From: an uncultured Actinomycetes bacterium
GTDB taxonomy: Bacteria > Actinomycetota > Acidimicrobiia > IMCC26256 > PALSA-555
DNA: 64,000 nucleotides
Assembly: GCA_937927875.1 (NCBI GenBank)
Contig: CALEYV010000107.1
Span: 1-64,000, forward strand
Reading direction: 5' to 3'
Part shown: positions 43,285 through 51,729 of the stretch, piece after piece
Numbering within the stretch: the stretch's first letter is position 1
Layout: the number at the start of each line of letters is the position of its first letter
Notes under the pieces: model-generated
Database searches by the model: none
What the model was told of the DNA's origin: nothing
What the model saw: the letters and a program-made list of their open reading frames with translations, nothing else
Made by a program: the position numbers and the translations under genes

Positions 43285-43789
43285 CGATGCAGCTGATGGT
43301 CCCGTCGGTCTCGAGGACGCAGGCCCGCACGCCGGCGGGGCCGGCGTAGCCGCGGCCGCGCAGCGCGGCGTCGAGGTCGGGGCGAGTCAAGCCGACCCGT
43401 CGCAGGTGGCCTTCGAGGACCTGGCCGTTGTGGACCAGCAGGATCGGGCCGCCGTTGACGAGCTGGCTCAACCGCGGGGACTTGAGGAACACCCAGCTCA
43501 GCAGCCGGTTCAGCACGATCAGCGTGCCGGCGCTGACCAGCCCGGCGGGGAGGGACAGGTCGCCGTGGATCATCGCCGTCTCCACCGCGCTGCCCAAGAG
43601 GAGGACGACGATGAGGTCCAGGACGCTCAGCTGCGCGAGCTGGCGCCGCCCGATGAGCCGGAGGATCGCGATGAGGAAGAGGTAGATGCCCGCCGTGGTG
43701 CCGGCGACGATCAGCAGCACCGGGACCGAGCTGGAATGGGTCGGGGCATGGACGGTGCCGATCAACCCCGCACCCGGATGCCACCTCAT
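43268..43789 (-). CDS. DUF421 (YetF-like) membrane protein
   Basis: 173 residues: three membrane helices (IVAGTTAGIYLFLIAILRLI onward), then the DUF421 soluble domain GGPILLVHNGQVLEGHLRR, RPDLDAALRGRG, ACVLETDGTISCIGE. YetF-type proteins form cytosol-facing oligomers of unknown function in bacilli and others. RRQLAQLSVLDLIVVLLLGS is the family's helix-2/3 signature. ATG 43789 is chosen; no good ribosome site. First of three members in 3.7 kb. Confidence 0.85.
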   Translation of the reverse strand: MRWHPGAGLIGTVHAPTHSSSVPVLLIVAGTTAGIYLFLIAILRLIGRRQLAQLSVLDLIVVLLLGSAVETAMIHGDLSLPAGLVSAGTLIVLNRLLSWVFLKSPRLSQLVNGGPILLVHNGQVLEGHLRRVGLTRPDLDAALRGRGYAGPAGVRACVLETDGTISCIGERPR

Positions 43790-43802
43790 GAACGGGATTC
43801 GA

Positions 43803-44768
43803 TCATGAGGCCCGGAGAGCGGGGAGGAGCTCGGCTGCCGCCCAGCTGATGAACTGCTCTTGGGTGTCGGCACCGACCTGCACCAGGGCCACGTGCGTGT
43901 ACCCCGCGGCCTCGAACTCGCGAACCCCGGCCACATGACGCCGCACGTCCGGTCCGCACGGCATCTGGGCCGACACGTCCTCATCGCGCACCGTCCGGGC
44001 CGCCTGCTCGAACGAGGCCGGAACTGGGAGCTCGGCGTTGACTCTCCACCCGCCCGTGAACCAGCGGAACTGATCCATCGCCCGCTTCGCCGCCGCGCGC
44101 TCGTCCGGGTCGTACGACAGCGCGATCTGGCCGATGCGCGGCTTGCCCTCGCCGCCGCCGGCGTCGAACAGCCGACCGAGCTCGGCGCGGGGCTCGACGG
44201 CGATCATCGCGTCGGCGTGGCGACCCGCCAGCCGGCAGCTCGCCGGTCCCGAGACCGCGATCCCGATCGGCGGCGTGGTTCCGGGCAGGTCCCAGACCCT
44301 GGCCGACTCGACCTCGAAGTGCTTGCCCCGATAGGTCACCATCCCGCCGGCCCAGAGCGCCCGGATGATCTCGACTGCCTCCTCGAGCATCTCGTGACGC
44401 ACCCGGGCCACCGGCCACCCGCCTCCGACGATGTGCTCGTTCAGGTTCTCGCCCGCGCCGAGCCCGAGGGTGAACCGTCCGTCGGACAGCAGCTGCATGG
44501 TCGCGGCCTTCTGCGCGACCACGGCCGGGTGGTAGCGGCGGAGCGGGCAGGTGACGTAGGTCATGAGCGGGATGCGATCAGTGGCCTGGGCGGCCGCTCC
44601 GAGCACGCTCCACGCGTACGGGGCATGCCCCTGCGAGTCCAGCCAGGGGAAGTAGTGGTCACTGATGACGGCGAAGTCGAAGCCCGCTTCCTCGGCGAGG
44701 ACGACGTCTCGGACGAGCTGCTTCGGACCCGCCTGCTCGCACATCATCGTGTAGCCGATCAGCGTCAC
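43803..44768 (-). CDS. LLM-class oxidoreductase, probably F420-dependent
   Basis: 321 residues, luciferase-like (beta/alpha)8 enzyme of the F420 G6PDH-like group: TLIGYTMMCEQAGPKQLVRD, AEEAGFDFAVISDHYFPWL, TYVTCPLRRYHPAVVAQKAA, LGLGAGENLNEHIVGGGWP, PPIGIAVSGPASCRLAGRHAD. These residues line the F420 and substrate pocket in characterised relatives; the cofactor here is inferred. GTG 44768 overlaps the stop of the upstream dehydrogenase gene (GTGA), so they are co-translated. Confidence 0.88.
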   Translation of the reverse strand: MTLIGYTMMCEQAGPKQLVRDVVLAEEAGFDFAVISDHYFPWLDSQGHAPYAWSVLGAAAQATDRIPLMTYVTCPLRRYHPAVVAQKAATMQLLSDGRFTLGLGAGENLNEHIVGGGWPVARVRHEMLEEAVEIIRALWAGGMVTYRGKHFEVESARVWDLPGTTPPIGIAVSGPASCRLAGRHADAMIAVEPRAELGRLFDAGGGEGKPRIGQIALSYDPDERAAAKRAMDQFRWFTGGWRVNAELPVPASFEQAARTVRDEDVSAQMPCGPDVRRHVAGVREFEAAGYTHVALVQVGADTQEQFISWAAAELLPALRAS

Positions 44769-45652
44769 GGCGCCGCTCCCTCCTCCTCCAGCATCCGCGT
44801 CACGACCGTCAGGTCTTCGTCGCCGAGTCCTTGCTCGACGGCGCGCTGCCATTCCTCGGCCAAGCCGGCGAACGCCGTGAACCGGTCGTCGCCGGCGGCC
44901 TCCAAGGCGAGACGGACGTCTTTGAGCGCGAGCGACAGCGCGAACTGGGCCGAGTACTCGCCGCTCGCGATGCGCTGCAGCTTCGCGTCCTGCCACGCCG
45001 ACACCAGCGGCCCGTCCCGGAGGGCATCCATCACGCGTTCGGCGTCGAGCCCCAGTCGTCGCGCCAGCGCGATGGACGCCGCGATCGCCTCGTTCCCGAA
45101 CGCAAGCCAGGTGTTGTTGACCACCTTGAGCCGAGATCCCGCGCCGACGCTGCCGGCCCAGATCGTGTGCTGGCCGAGGGCGTCGAAGAGCGGCGCGACG
45201 CGTGCGCGAGCCTCGTCCGGTCCGGAGGCGAAGATGGTCAGGGCACCCTGCTCGGCCGGGTCCTTGCTGCCCGACACCGGCGCGTCGACGAGCAGCACGT
45301 CCGGACGCTCGCGGTCGACCATCGCAGCGACCGCTTCGATTCCCGACACGCCGATCGTGCTCATCTGCACCCAGACGGCGCCACGAGCGAGCGCGCCGAG
45401 CATGCCCTGGTCACCGGCGATCGAGACGACGGCATCGGCGTTCGTCACCATCGTGGCGACGATGGCGGCGCGCCGGGCGGCGTCGGCGGCCGTCCCCGCG
45501 ACCGTCGCGCCGCGCTCGGCCAGGTCCCGGGTCGCGTCGGGCTTGCGGTTCCAGACGACGGTTGGGATCCCGGCTCGCAAAGTACTGATGGCCATCCCAT
45601 GACCCATCGCGCCGATCCCGAGGATCGCGACCGTGTCCTGCTCGGCTGCCAT
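44765..45652 (-). CDS. beta-hydroxyacid dehydrogenase (3-hydroxyisobutyrate dehydrogenase family)
   Basis: 295 residues. Dinucleotide motif VAILGIGAMGHGMA at the N-terminus, LVDAPVSGSKDPAEQG substrate loop, catalytic Lys in GAGSRLKVVNNTWLA and the C-terminal KDVRLALEAAG. Members reduce or oxidise 3-hydroxyisobutyrate, tartronate semialdehyde or imines. ATG 45652 is fixed by AGGGAG six bases upstream. Coupled to an LLM oxidoreductase gene, suggesting steps of one catabolic route, but the substrate is unknown. Confidence 0.88.
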   Translation of the reverse strand: MAAEQDTVAILGIGAMGHGMAISTLRAGIPTVVWNRKPDATRDLAERGATVAGTAADAARRAAIVATMVTNADAVVSIAGDQGMLGALARGAVWVQMSTIGVSGIEAVAAMVDRERPDVLLVDAPVSGSKDPAEQGALTIFASGPDEARARVAPLFDALGQHTIWAGSVGAGSRLKVVNNTWLAFGNEAIAASIALARRLGLDAERVMDALRDGPLVSAWQDAKLQRIASGEYSAQFALSLALKDVRLALEAAGDDRFTAFAGLAEEWQRAVEQGLGDEDLTVVTRMLEEEGAAP

Positions 45653-45670
45653 CGGTTGCTCCCTTCGGCC
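45653..45670 (-). repeat. 18-base leader element, copy 1 (ribosome-site region)
   Basis: On the minus strand reads GGCCGAAGGGAGCAACCG immediately before ATG 45652 and contains that gene's AGGGAG ribosome site. An identical 18-mer lies at 49948-49965 on the plus strand. Confidence 0.6.
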
Positions 45671-45911
45671 CCGCTCCCTCGGTTGCCCCCGCCAGCGTCG
45701 CGCCCCGCAGCCTCGGTTCGCGTGCCGTACCGGGCCCAGGTGTCGATCCTCGGCCTGCCGCGCTGGAAACCGGCGGGCCCCTACGATGCCGGCCAGACTT
45801 CGACGTGCGTCCCCGGCGCGCCGGTGACCGCCCGGGGCGCCACTCGGTCGGGGACGCAGTCGGTGCCGGCGGTCGGTGCGGACCACGGCCGCCCTGGATC
45901 ACGGAGCGAGC

Positions 45912-46442
45912 ATGCACTGGGCTTCGGTGTTCGACCACCCGAACCTCGACGGTGCGCTGACGATCGCGGCCAAGACCGCGGCCGTCTACCTCTTCCTCGT
46001 CGGCGGCCTCCGCCTGTTCGGGAAGCGCGAGCTCGGGCAGCTCAGCCTCTACGACCTCGTGATGATCATCATCCTCGGCAACGCGGTCCAGAACGCGATG
46101 ATCAACAACGACAACACCCTCGGTGGTGGGGTCGTGGCCGCCGGCGTGCTGCTCACGATGAACTGGGGCCTCAACCGGTTCATCATCAGCAACCGGCGGG
46201 CCGAACGGTTCCTCGTGGGCGGCCCCGTCCTCATCGTGCACGACGGCCAGCCGCTGCGAGACCGCATGGCCCGGGAGGGGATCAGCGACGAACAGCTCGC
46301 CGCCGCGCTGCGCGAGCACGGCATCGACGACGTCAGCGACGTGCACCTGGCCGTGCTCGAGAGCGACGGCACCATCAGCGTGGTACCGCAGGGCACCCAG
46401 GTCCTGAAGACGCGCCGCCACTACCGCGGCCTCCGGCTGTGA
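45912..46442 (+). CDS. DUF421 (YetF-like) membrane protein, tandem copy A
   Basis: 176 residues with the same plan as the 43268 gene: three membrane helices (AAKTAAVYLFLVGGLRLFGK and following), LGQLSLYDLVMIIILGNAVQ, then GGPVLIVHDGQPLRDRMARE and AVLESDGTISVVP. ATG 45912 (GGAG five bases upstream) is preferred over GTG 45876. The TGA overlaps the GTG of the next DUF421 gene, so the pair are made together and may form a hetero-oligomer. Confidence 0.87.
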   Translation: MHWASVFDHPNLDGALTIAAKTAAVYLFLVGGLRLFGKRELGQLSLYDLVMIIILGNAVQNAMINNDNTLGGGVVAAGVLLTMNWGLNRFIISNRRAERFLVGGPVLIVHDGQPLRDRMAREGISDEQLAAALREHGIDDVSDVHLAVLESDGTISVVPQGTQVLKTRRHYRGLRL

Positions 46443-46999
46443 CGCTCGTGCTGGCCCTGGCGCCCGTCAGCGCGGGCCGGGTCGGGGAGCAGGCCGCCAA
46501 GACGGCGATCATCGTGGTCGTCCTCCTGGTTGGGTTCCGCCTCACCGGCCGGCGCGAGATCGCGCAGTTCAACGTCTACGACCTCGCGATGCTGATGGCG
46601 CTCTCCAACGCGGTGCAGAACGCGATGACCGGCGGTCTCGGCAACCTGCCGATCGGCCTCGCCACCTCCAGCACCGTCGTCATCACCGCCTGGGCCCTGA
46701 GCCGGGTGCTGGCCCGCCGGCCCCGGCTCGAGCAGCGGGTGCTCGGCAGCCCCGTCCTGCTCGTGAACGACGGCCGGGTCATCGACGCTCGCCTCCGCCA
46801 GGAGCACGTCTCCCGCGAGGAGCTGGACGAGGCCTGTCGGGAGCACGGCGTCGGCAGCCCCGAGGGCTGCCGCCTCGTCGTCCTCGAGATCGACGGATCA
46901 CTCAGCGTGGTACCGGGCGACGCCGACGACCACTCGGCCTCCTCGCCGCCGCCGCCCGACAAGCCCCGCCGCGCCCGGAGCCGCCGCCGCGGCCACTGA
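46439..46999 (+). CDS. DUF421 (YetF-like) membrane protein, tandem copy B
   Basis: 186 residues. AAKTAIIVVVLLVGFRLTGRR, IAQFNVYDLAMLMALSNAVQ, then GSPVLLVNDGRVIDARLRQE and VVLEIDGSLSVVPGD. It has a longer Pro/Arg-rich tail than copy A. Starts at GTG 46439 in the overlap with copy A; the very long open frame upstream is shadow. Divergence from copy A suggests an old duplication and distinct roles. Confidence 0.87.
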   Translation: MTLVLALAPVSAGRVGEQAAKTAIIVVVLLVGFRLTGRREIAQFNVYDLAMLMALSNAVQNAMTGGLGNLPIGLATSSTVVITAWALSRVLARRPRLEQRVLGSPVLLVNDGRVIDARLRQEHVSREELDEACREHGVGSPEGCRLVVLEIDGSLSVVPGDADDHSASSPPPPDKPRRARSRRRGH

Positions 47000-47050
47000 G
47001 CGTGATGGGCCCGGCCGCGGCCCAGAGCCCAATGCCGGCGCCGATTCTCG

Positions 47051-47078
47051 TCAAGTCCGGGGCCGGGTTGGTCGTCAA
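47051..47078 (+). promoter_or_regulatory. weak sigma-28/WhiG-like promoter candidate upstream of the glucosaminidase gene
   Basis: TCAAGTCC (47051-47058), 12-base spacer, GTCGTCAA (47071-47078). The -35 half and spacing match the 33747 element; the -10 half is poor. It lies 52 bases before GTG 47130, which lacks both a TANNNT box and a clear ribosome site. Confidence 0.3.
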
Positions 47079-47129
47079 TGAAGGGGTGAGACGGGGCTAC
47101 CGGACGCTCCGCGATCGCCTGCACCAGCC

Positions 47130-48290
47130 GTGACGACCTTGACCGCTGACTCCCGCCGCCGGCCAGTCCTGCTGTCGCTGGTCGCCGCCGCGGTCGCCGC
47201 CGTCCTGCTGGTGCCGGGGGGCGCCGGCGCCCAGACCGCCCCGCCCGCGCCGCCCGGCCCGCCGCCCGCGGTCACCGACCAGCTGCTCCAGGCCGCCATC
47301 GAGCTGTCGCAGACGACGACCCGCCTGGACCAGGTCGCGGCCCAGGTCGCCGAGGTGCAGGTCCGGCTCCACACCCTCGAGGCGGCGCTGGCGGAGGTCA
47401 CGGCCCGCGCCAACGCGACCCAAGCCCAGATTGACCAGCTGAAGGCGGAGCTCGGCGGACGCGCCGCCACCGTGTACGAGCAGCACGGCAACCAGGGCGC
47501 GGTCCTGCGGGTGCAGCACGCGGTCGACATCAGCCGCGGCGAGGAGTACACGGACGCGGCCGCCACCGAGACGAACAACCAGCTCGACCAGCTGTCGGCG
47601 GCCGAGGCCGAGCTCCAGCAGGAGCGCGCCCAGCGCGACGCCGAGCGCCAGTCCATCGCCGACGACCAGCTGCGGCTGCAGTCCGAGCTGGCCAGCCTGC
47701 AGGCGGTGCGCGCACGCGACGTAGAGATCCTCGGGCAGCTGGGCGGCGTGCCGATCATGGGCGACGCGCGCCTCAGCGCCGACCAGCTGGCGGCGTGGTT
47801 CCACTCGACCGGGCAGGAGGCGCACCTGGCCGGCGGGATGAGTATCGAGGACCTCACCAAGCTCTACATCCAGGAGGGCTCCGACGAGCACGTCGCCGGC
47901 GACCTCGCGTTCGCGCAGGCCATCCTTGAGACCGGCTCGTTCGGCCACGCCCTCGACAGCAACTTCGCCGGGATCGGCGCCTGCGACAGCTGCACCAGCG
48001 AGATCGCGTTCCCGAGCCCGCGCGACGGGGTGCGGGCCCAGATCCAGCTCCTCCGCAGCTACGCCGACCCGGCGAGCCGGGCCGCGAATCTGAAGCACTC
48101 GCCCGAGCCGGCGCTGTTCGGCAGCCCGCCCGACGCGGCCGCGGCGTCGTACGACCACTTCGCGTACAAGGGCGCGGCGCCGCTCTGGAACGTCATGGGC
48201 AACGGCAAGTGGGCGACAGATCCCGACTACTCGACGAAGATCCTCGAGCTCTACGCGCGGATGGTCGGCTTTGCCAGCCAGCACGGCTGA
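47130..48290 (+). CDS. secreted coiled-coil protein with glucosaminidase (GH73-type) domain
   Basis: 386 residues. Signal peptide (about 1-35, LLSLVAAAVAAVLLVPGGAGAQ), long coiled coil (about 45-215, LDQVAAQVAEVQVRLHTLEA and later Gln/Glu heptads), then a C-terminal glucosaminidase-type domain: IQEGSDEHVAGDLAFAQAIL with candidate catalytic Glu267 in LETGSFG, FAGIGACDSC, FPSPRDGVRAQIQLLRSYA. It should cleave peptidoglycan glycan strands outside the cell. Coiled coil plus hydrolase resembles division or flagellar wall remodelling factors. The pair of Cys in GACDSC may bond. Confidence 0.88.
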   Translation: MTTLTADSRRRPVLLSLVAAAVAAVLLVPGGAGAQTAPPAPPGPPPAVTDQLLQAAIELSQTTTRLDQVAAQVAEVQVRLHTLEAALAEVTARANATQAQIDQLKAELGGRAATVYEQHGNQGAVLRVQHAVDISRGEEYTDAAATETNNQLDQLSAAEAELQQERAQRDAERQSIADDQLRLQSELASLQAVRARDVEILGQLGGVPIMGDARLSADQLAAWFHSTGQEAHLAGGMSIEDLTKLYIQEGSDEHVAGDLAFAQAILETGSFGHALDSNFAGIGACDSCTSEIAFPSPRDGVRAQIQLLRSYADPASRAANLKHSPEPALFGSPPDAAAASYDHFAYKGAAPLWNVMGNGKWATDPDYSTKILELYARMVGFASQHG

Positions 48291-48377
48291 CCGAGCCGCC
48301 GCGCCGACACGGGGTCGCGGCGCGAGCTCCGCGCGCTCGGCCACCCGATGGCTGACGGCCCGGCCGGCCGCCCAAGT

Positions 48378-48394
48378 TGAGTAGCGGCTACTCA
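48378..48394. promoter_or_regulatory. palindrome TGAGTAG-CGG-CTACTCA
   Basis: Perfect 7-base inverted repeat with a 3-base centre in the convergent gap after the glucosaminidase gene, AT-richer than its surroundings. Followed at 48396-48408 by GGTCG-GGC-CGACC. Could be a regulator-binding site or a hairpin; no gene starts just downstream, which leaves its role open. Confidence 0.4.
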
Positions 48395-48477
48395 GGGTCG
48401 GGCCGACCTCCTACCCGAGAATGAGGCCAGCCCAGGCCCGCATCCACTCCGCCGGCGCCTGGTCGCGAGGACGGGGC

Positions 48478-48515
48478 GCTCGAGGCCCCGGGGAGCCGTC
48501 CCCGGGGCGTCGAGC
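48478..48515. terminator. strong hairpin between convergent genes
   Basis: GCTCGA(G)GCCCCGGGG, loop AGCCGT, CCCCGGGGC(G)TCGAGC: 15 paired bases with one G.G mismatch. It lies 30 bases after the DinB-like stop (minus strand) and about 190 after the glucosaminidase stop, a plausible bidirectional terminator without T-tract. Confidence 0.55.
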
Positions 48516-48544
48516 GGGGCGACGCCGCGGAGCAGCTCGGGCGG

Positions 48545-49036
48545 TCAGTCGCCGGTCTGTCCGTCGATGCGCTCCCGCATGAGGTCGAGGTGACCGGCGT
48601 GGCGGGCCGTCTCCTCGAGCAGGTGCACGAGCACCCACCGCAACGACACCGAGCCGAAGAGCTCGTGCTCGCGGGCGCTGACCTCGTCGAGGGACGCCCG
48701 GTTCGTGATCGCCCGTCCGCAGTCCACCTGGTGGCGGTAGTCGGCAAGGACCGAGTCGACCGTGTCCGCGGGGTCGAGCTGGAACATCGCCGCGTTGTCC
48801 CCGGTCGGGACCGGGATGTCCTCGCCCGCGAAGCGCCACCGGAGCCAGAGCCGCTCGACCCCCGCCAGGTGCTTGACGGTCCCGAGCAGGGTGAGCCCGG
48901 ACGGGGTCATGGGCTCGCTCGCTTCGGGCAGCGTCAGGCCGTCGGCCTTGCGCTCGACGACGGCCCGGTACCAGTCGAGGAAGCCGGTCAGCAGCTCGCG
49001 CTCGTCGGCTTGGCGGCCGAGGCCGCCATCGGTCAC
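48545..49036 (-). CDS. DinB/DUF664-family metal-binding four-helix protein
   Basis: 163 residues. DinB-like four-helix bundle with metal His in LLGTVKHLAGVERLWLRWR and the pair in LLEETARHAGHLDLMRERID near the C-terminus. Related actinobacterial proteins include mycothiol- or bacillithiol-dependent transferases and uncharacterised members; thiol dependence here is a guess. GTG 49036 follows TACGAT by six bases, which rules out the much longer open frame. Confidence 0.88.
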   Translation of the reverse strand: MTDGGLGRQADERELLTGFLDWYRAVVERKADGLTLPEASEPMTPSGLTLLGTVKHLAGVERLWLRWRFAGEDIPVPTGDNAAMFQLDPADTVDSVLADYRHQVDCGRAITNRASLDEVSAREHELFGSVSLRWVLVHLLEETARHAGHLDLMRERIDGQTGD

Positions 49037-49042
49037 CGCCGG

Positions 49043-49048
49043 ATCGTA
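49043..49048 (-). promoter_or_regulatory. -10 box (TACGAT, minus strand) for the DinB-like gene
   Basis: Six bases before GTG 49036; it lies in the 17-base gap after the upstream SDR gene. Confidence 0.5.
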
Positions 49049-49053
49049 CGGGG

Positions 49054-49905
49054 CTACTCGGGCCGCGGACGCCCGAGCCGGGCCCGCAGCGCCGGGTCGC
49101 GCACGAACACGGGCAGGTTGTCCTCGTCGAGGTAGGACGGTCGCGCCGACGATCCCCCATCGACGGTGAGCACCTGTCCCGAGACGAACGACGCCAGGTC
49201 CGAGAGCAGGAACAGCACCGCTCCGGCGACGTCGTCGGGTCGGCCCCGACGCCCGAGCGGGATCGCCACCCGCTCCCCCGGGCTGTCGTCGGCGGTGCTC
49301 CCAGCCTGGTTCTTCGGGGTCCGCACCGTCCCGGCCGCCACCGCGTTGACGCGGACACCGTGCGGTCCCCACTCCAGCGCCGCGGTGCGGGCGAGGGATG
49401 CGAGCCCCGCCTTCGCGGCGGCGTACGCGGCGCCGAACGGCAGCGCGGACAGGCCGGCGATCGAGGCGATGAACACCACGCTGCCGCCCCCGCCCTGCTC
49501 GAGCAGCCGGCGGGCGACGCTGCGAGACGTCACGAACGCCGACGCCAGGTTCAGCTCGACGATCTCCCCGAACGTCTCGGGCGGCGTCGTGACGAGCGAC
49601 CCCCACTGGTCAGGGCGCAGTCCCCCGGCGACGTGCACCAAGCCGTGCAGCGGGCCGGCGGCCGCCCGGACCACCTCGTCCACCTGCGCCGCGTCTCGTG
49701 CGTCGGCGACCACGACGTCGAACGGGCCGCCGACCTCGGTCAGGACCTGCTTGGCCAGCTCGAGGCGCTCGGGATCGATGTCGACCGCGACGACGCGGGC
49801 GCCCGCGCTCGCGACGATCCGGCACACCGCGGTGCCGATCCCGCCCCCGCCGGCTCCCGCGACGAGCACCACCTTCCCTGCGAGACCGAGCGCGTCGTCG
49901 AGCAC
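49054..49905 (-). CDS. short-chain dehydrogenase/reductase
   Basis: 283 residues. NAD(P) motif [16 protein letters not shown] (variant of TGxxxGxG), Asp in [16 protein letters not shown] in place of NNAG, catalytic Ser in [10 protein letters not shown], Tyr-Lys in [15 protein letters not shown] and the closing [11 protein letters not shown] 25-residue C-terminal extension ([20 protein letters not shown]) is unusual. GTG 49905 is fixed by GGGAGGGG six bases upstream. Substrate unknown. Confidence 0.9.
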   Translation of the reverse strand: MLDDALGLAGKVVLVAGAGGGGIGTAVCRIVASAGARVVAVDIDPERLELAKQVLTEVGGPFDVVVADARDAAQVDEVVRAAAGPLHGLVHVAGGLRPDQWGSLVTTPPETFGEIVELNLASAFVTSRSVARRLLEQGGGGSVVFIASIAGLSALPFGAAYAAAKAGLASLARTAALEWGPHGVRVNAVAAGTVRTPKNQAGSTADDSPGERVAIPLGRRGRPDDVAGAVLFLLSDLASFVSGQVLTVDGGSSARPSYLDEDNLPVFVRDPALRARLGRPRPE

Positions 49906-49919
49906 CGCTGACCCCTCCC

Positions 49920-50734
49920 GTGACGGCCCGTAGCATCCCATCGGGCCGGCCGAAGGGAGCAACCGCGGCGTCGCAGACGGGGGACGAGGCGGCGCGGTCG
50001 GGGCTGCTCCACGGCCGGGTCGCGGTCGTGACCGGCGGCGGTGACGGTTTCGGGCGAGACCTCGCGCTCGGGCTCGCCGATCACGACGCCCGGGTGGGCG
50101 TGATCGGCCCGTGGGGGCCGAGGCATCGGTGGCCGACGCCGTGCGACGCGGCGGCGGAACCGCGGTCGGCGTCACCAGCCAGCTCGGCTCGCGGGCGGAG
50201 GCAGAGCAGGCCCTCGCCGAGGCCACGGGCGCGCTCGGTCCCCTCGACGTCGTCGTCCACGCGCTGGTCGATCCCGCGGCGCTCGTGGCGGCGCCGCTCA
50301 CCGAGACCGACGAGGCCTCGTGGGACGCCCGCTGCGAGGCGGCGCTCCGGACCGCGCTCGCCTGCGCGCAGGCGTCCTTCGTCCAGCTGCGCGACCGCGG
50401 CGGCCGCCTCGTTTTCGTGACCCCGACGGTCGGCCTCACCGGCGCGGCGGGGCTGGTGCCGTACGTCACGGCGGTCGAGGGGATCCGGGCGCTCGTGAAG
50501 TCCGCGGCCCGACAATGGGGGCGCCACGGCATCACCGCGAACTGCGTCGCGCCGCCGGTCGCGCTCGTCGCGGCGGGCGCCGAGGATCCCGGGATCGAGG
50601 CGCCCGCACTCGGTCGGCCCCCGGCCACGCGGCGCGACGTCGCTCCGGTGGTGGCGATGCTCGCCGGCGACCCGGGACACTTCGTGACCGGGTCCACGGT
50701 GACCGTCGACGGCGGCGTGGTCATGGCACCGTGA
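49920..50734 (+). pseudogene. decaying short-chain dehydrogenase (frameshift, catalytic Lys lost)
   Basis: An N-terminal Rossmann segment ([20 protein letters not shown], ending ARVGVIGP) lies in one frame up to about 50111. The remainder ([20 protein letters not shown] through [15 protein letters not shown]) lies in another, as if one G were missing from CCGTGGGGG at 50109-50117. The catalytic YxxxK reads YVTAV, so Lys is absent, and the active-site Ser is Thr (VTPTVG). No convincing start codon: GTG 49920 is 14 bases from the divergent SDR start. Either a pseudogene or a sequence error in a degenerate SDR. Its stop overlaps the next SDR start. Confidence 0.7.
49948..49965 (+). repeat. 18-base leader element, copy 2
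   Basis: GGCCGAAGGGAGCAACCG, identical to the minus-strand sequence before ATG 45652. Here the bases that follow are CGGCGTCGC rather than ATG, so the start codon expected at that place is absent. Confidence 0.6.
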
Positions 50735-51492
50735 GCGGCCCGCTCGACGGCCGCGGAGTCGTCGTGACCGGCGCCGGGCGCGGCGTCGGACGCGGCATCG
50801 CGCTCGCGTGCGCAGCCGCGGGCGCGGACGTCATCGTCGCGTCGCCGGGCGAGAACGGGGCCGAGACGGTGGCCGAGATCGAGCAGCGGGGAGGCTCGGC
50901 GGCCTGGGTTCGCTGTGACGTCACCCGCGGCGACGACGTGCGCGCCGTGATGGCCGCCGCGCGGGGCCGCCGGGGCGTCCACGTCGTCGTGCACAACGCG
51001 ACGAGTCGCCGGTCGAGTGAGCCGACCCGGCTCGAGGACCTCGACGGCGCGGCGTGGGAGGACCACGCCGCGGTGTCGCTGCGCGGCGCGTACCACTGCG
51101 CCCGAGCCGGTCTGCCGGCGCTGCCGCGGGACGGCGGGCGCTTCATCCTCATGACCTCGCCGGCCGGCATGGAGGGCTCGACCATGCTCCCCGCCTACGG
51201 GATCGTGAAGGGGGGCTTGCGCGGCTTCGCGAAGAGCCTCGCCCGGGAGTGGGCGCCGCTCGGGGTGACCGTGAACGTGGTGTCGCCGCTGGCCGAGACG
51301 CCCGCCATGATCGCCGCCGCCGAGCAGGACCCCGGCCTCCGGCCCCGCCTCGCCCGCCGCATCCCGCTCGGGCGCATGGGCGACCCGGAGCACGACATCG
51401 CCCCCGCCGTCGTGTTCCTCGCCGGTGACGGCGCCCGGTACATCACCGGCCAGACGCTCGTGGTCGACGGGGGCCGGTTCATGCTGCTCTGA
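50731..51492 (+). CDS. short-chain dehydrogenase/reductase
   Basis: 253 residues. [17 protein letters not shown] cofactor motif, [16 protein letters not shown] in place of NNAG, catalytic Ser in [10 protein letters not shown], Tyr-Lys in [17 protein letters not shown] and [12 protein letters not shown] at the end. Active-site residues are intact, unlike the decayed copy upstream. GTG 50731 overlaps the upstream stop, so it depended on that gene's translation or has its own signal. Confidence 0.9.
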   Translation: MSGPLDGRGVVVTGAGRGVGRGIALACAAAGADVIVASPGENGAETVAEIEQRGGSAAWVRCDVTRGDDVRAVMAAARGRRGVHVVVHNATSRRSSEPTRLEDLDGAAWEDHAAVSLRGAYHCARAGLPALPRDGGRFILMTSPAGMEGSTMLPAYGIVKGGLRGFAKSLAREWAPLGVTVNVVSPLAETPAMIAAAEQDPGLRPRLARRIPLGRMGDPEHDIAPAVVFLAGDGARYITGQTLVVDGGRFMLL

Positions 51493-51579
51493 CCGCCGGC
51501 GCGGAATGGTGCCCGCAGCGCGTTCTCGCTCGCTGATCCCGACCCGGCGCGTCGTCGAGTTGCGGTTCGACCCGACCGC

Positions 51580-51729
51580 GTGGTGCTCTTCGAGGTGATG
51601 GTGGGCGACCGGCATTCTTCTCCGGCTGATCCCGACCGCGACACCGCGCCCCGCGCCGAGCGGGGCGCGCCGGAGCTCCCGACCCTGGCCACGGCCCGGG
51701 CGGGCTGGCTCCAGGACGCGCAACGTTGA
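51580..51729 (+). CDS. possible small ORF coupled to the LLM gene
   Basis: In the same frame as the SDR, the sequence after its TGA (51490) stays open for 79 codons to TGA 51729, which overlaps the TTG start of the next gene. GTG 51580 would give 49 residues ([20 protein letters not shown], then a basic/acidic tail). The stop/start overlap suggests it is or was translated, but there is no ribosome site or recognised family. It may be a gene remnant. Confidence 0.28.
   Translation: MVLFEVMVGDRHSSPADPDRDTAPRAERGAPELPTLATARAGWLQDAQR

Noticed and set aside
47000..47129. Possible c-di-AMP (ydaO-type) riboswitch before the glucosaminidase gene
   Set aside because: Only scattered GGGGUGA-like and GCU fragments match; the paired stems and conserved core could not be placed.
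49054..49905. SDR at 49054 and the frameshifted SDR at 49920 as one gene
   Set aside because: They lie on opposite strands and each has its own cofactor and substrate halves.
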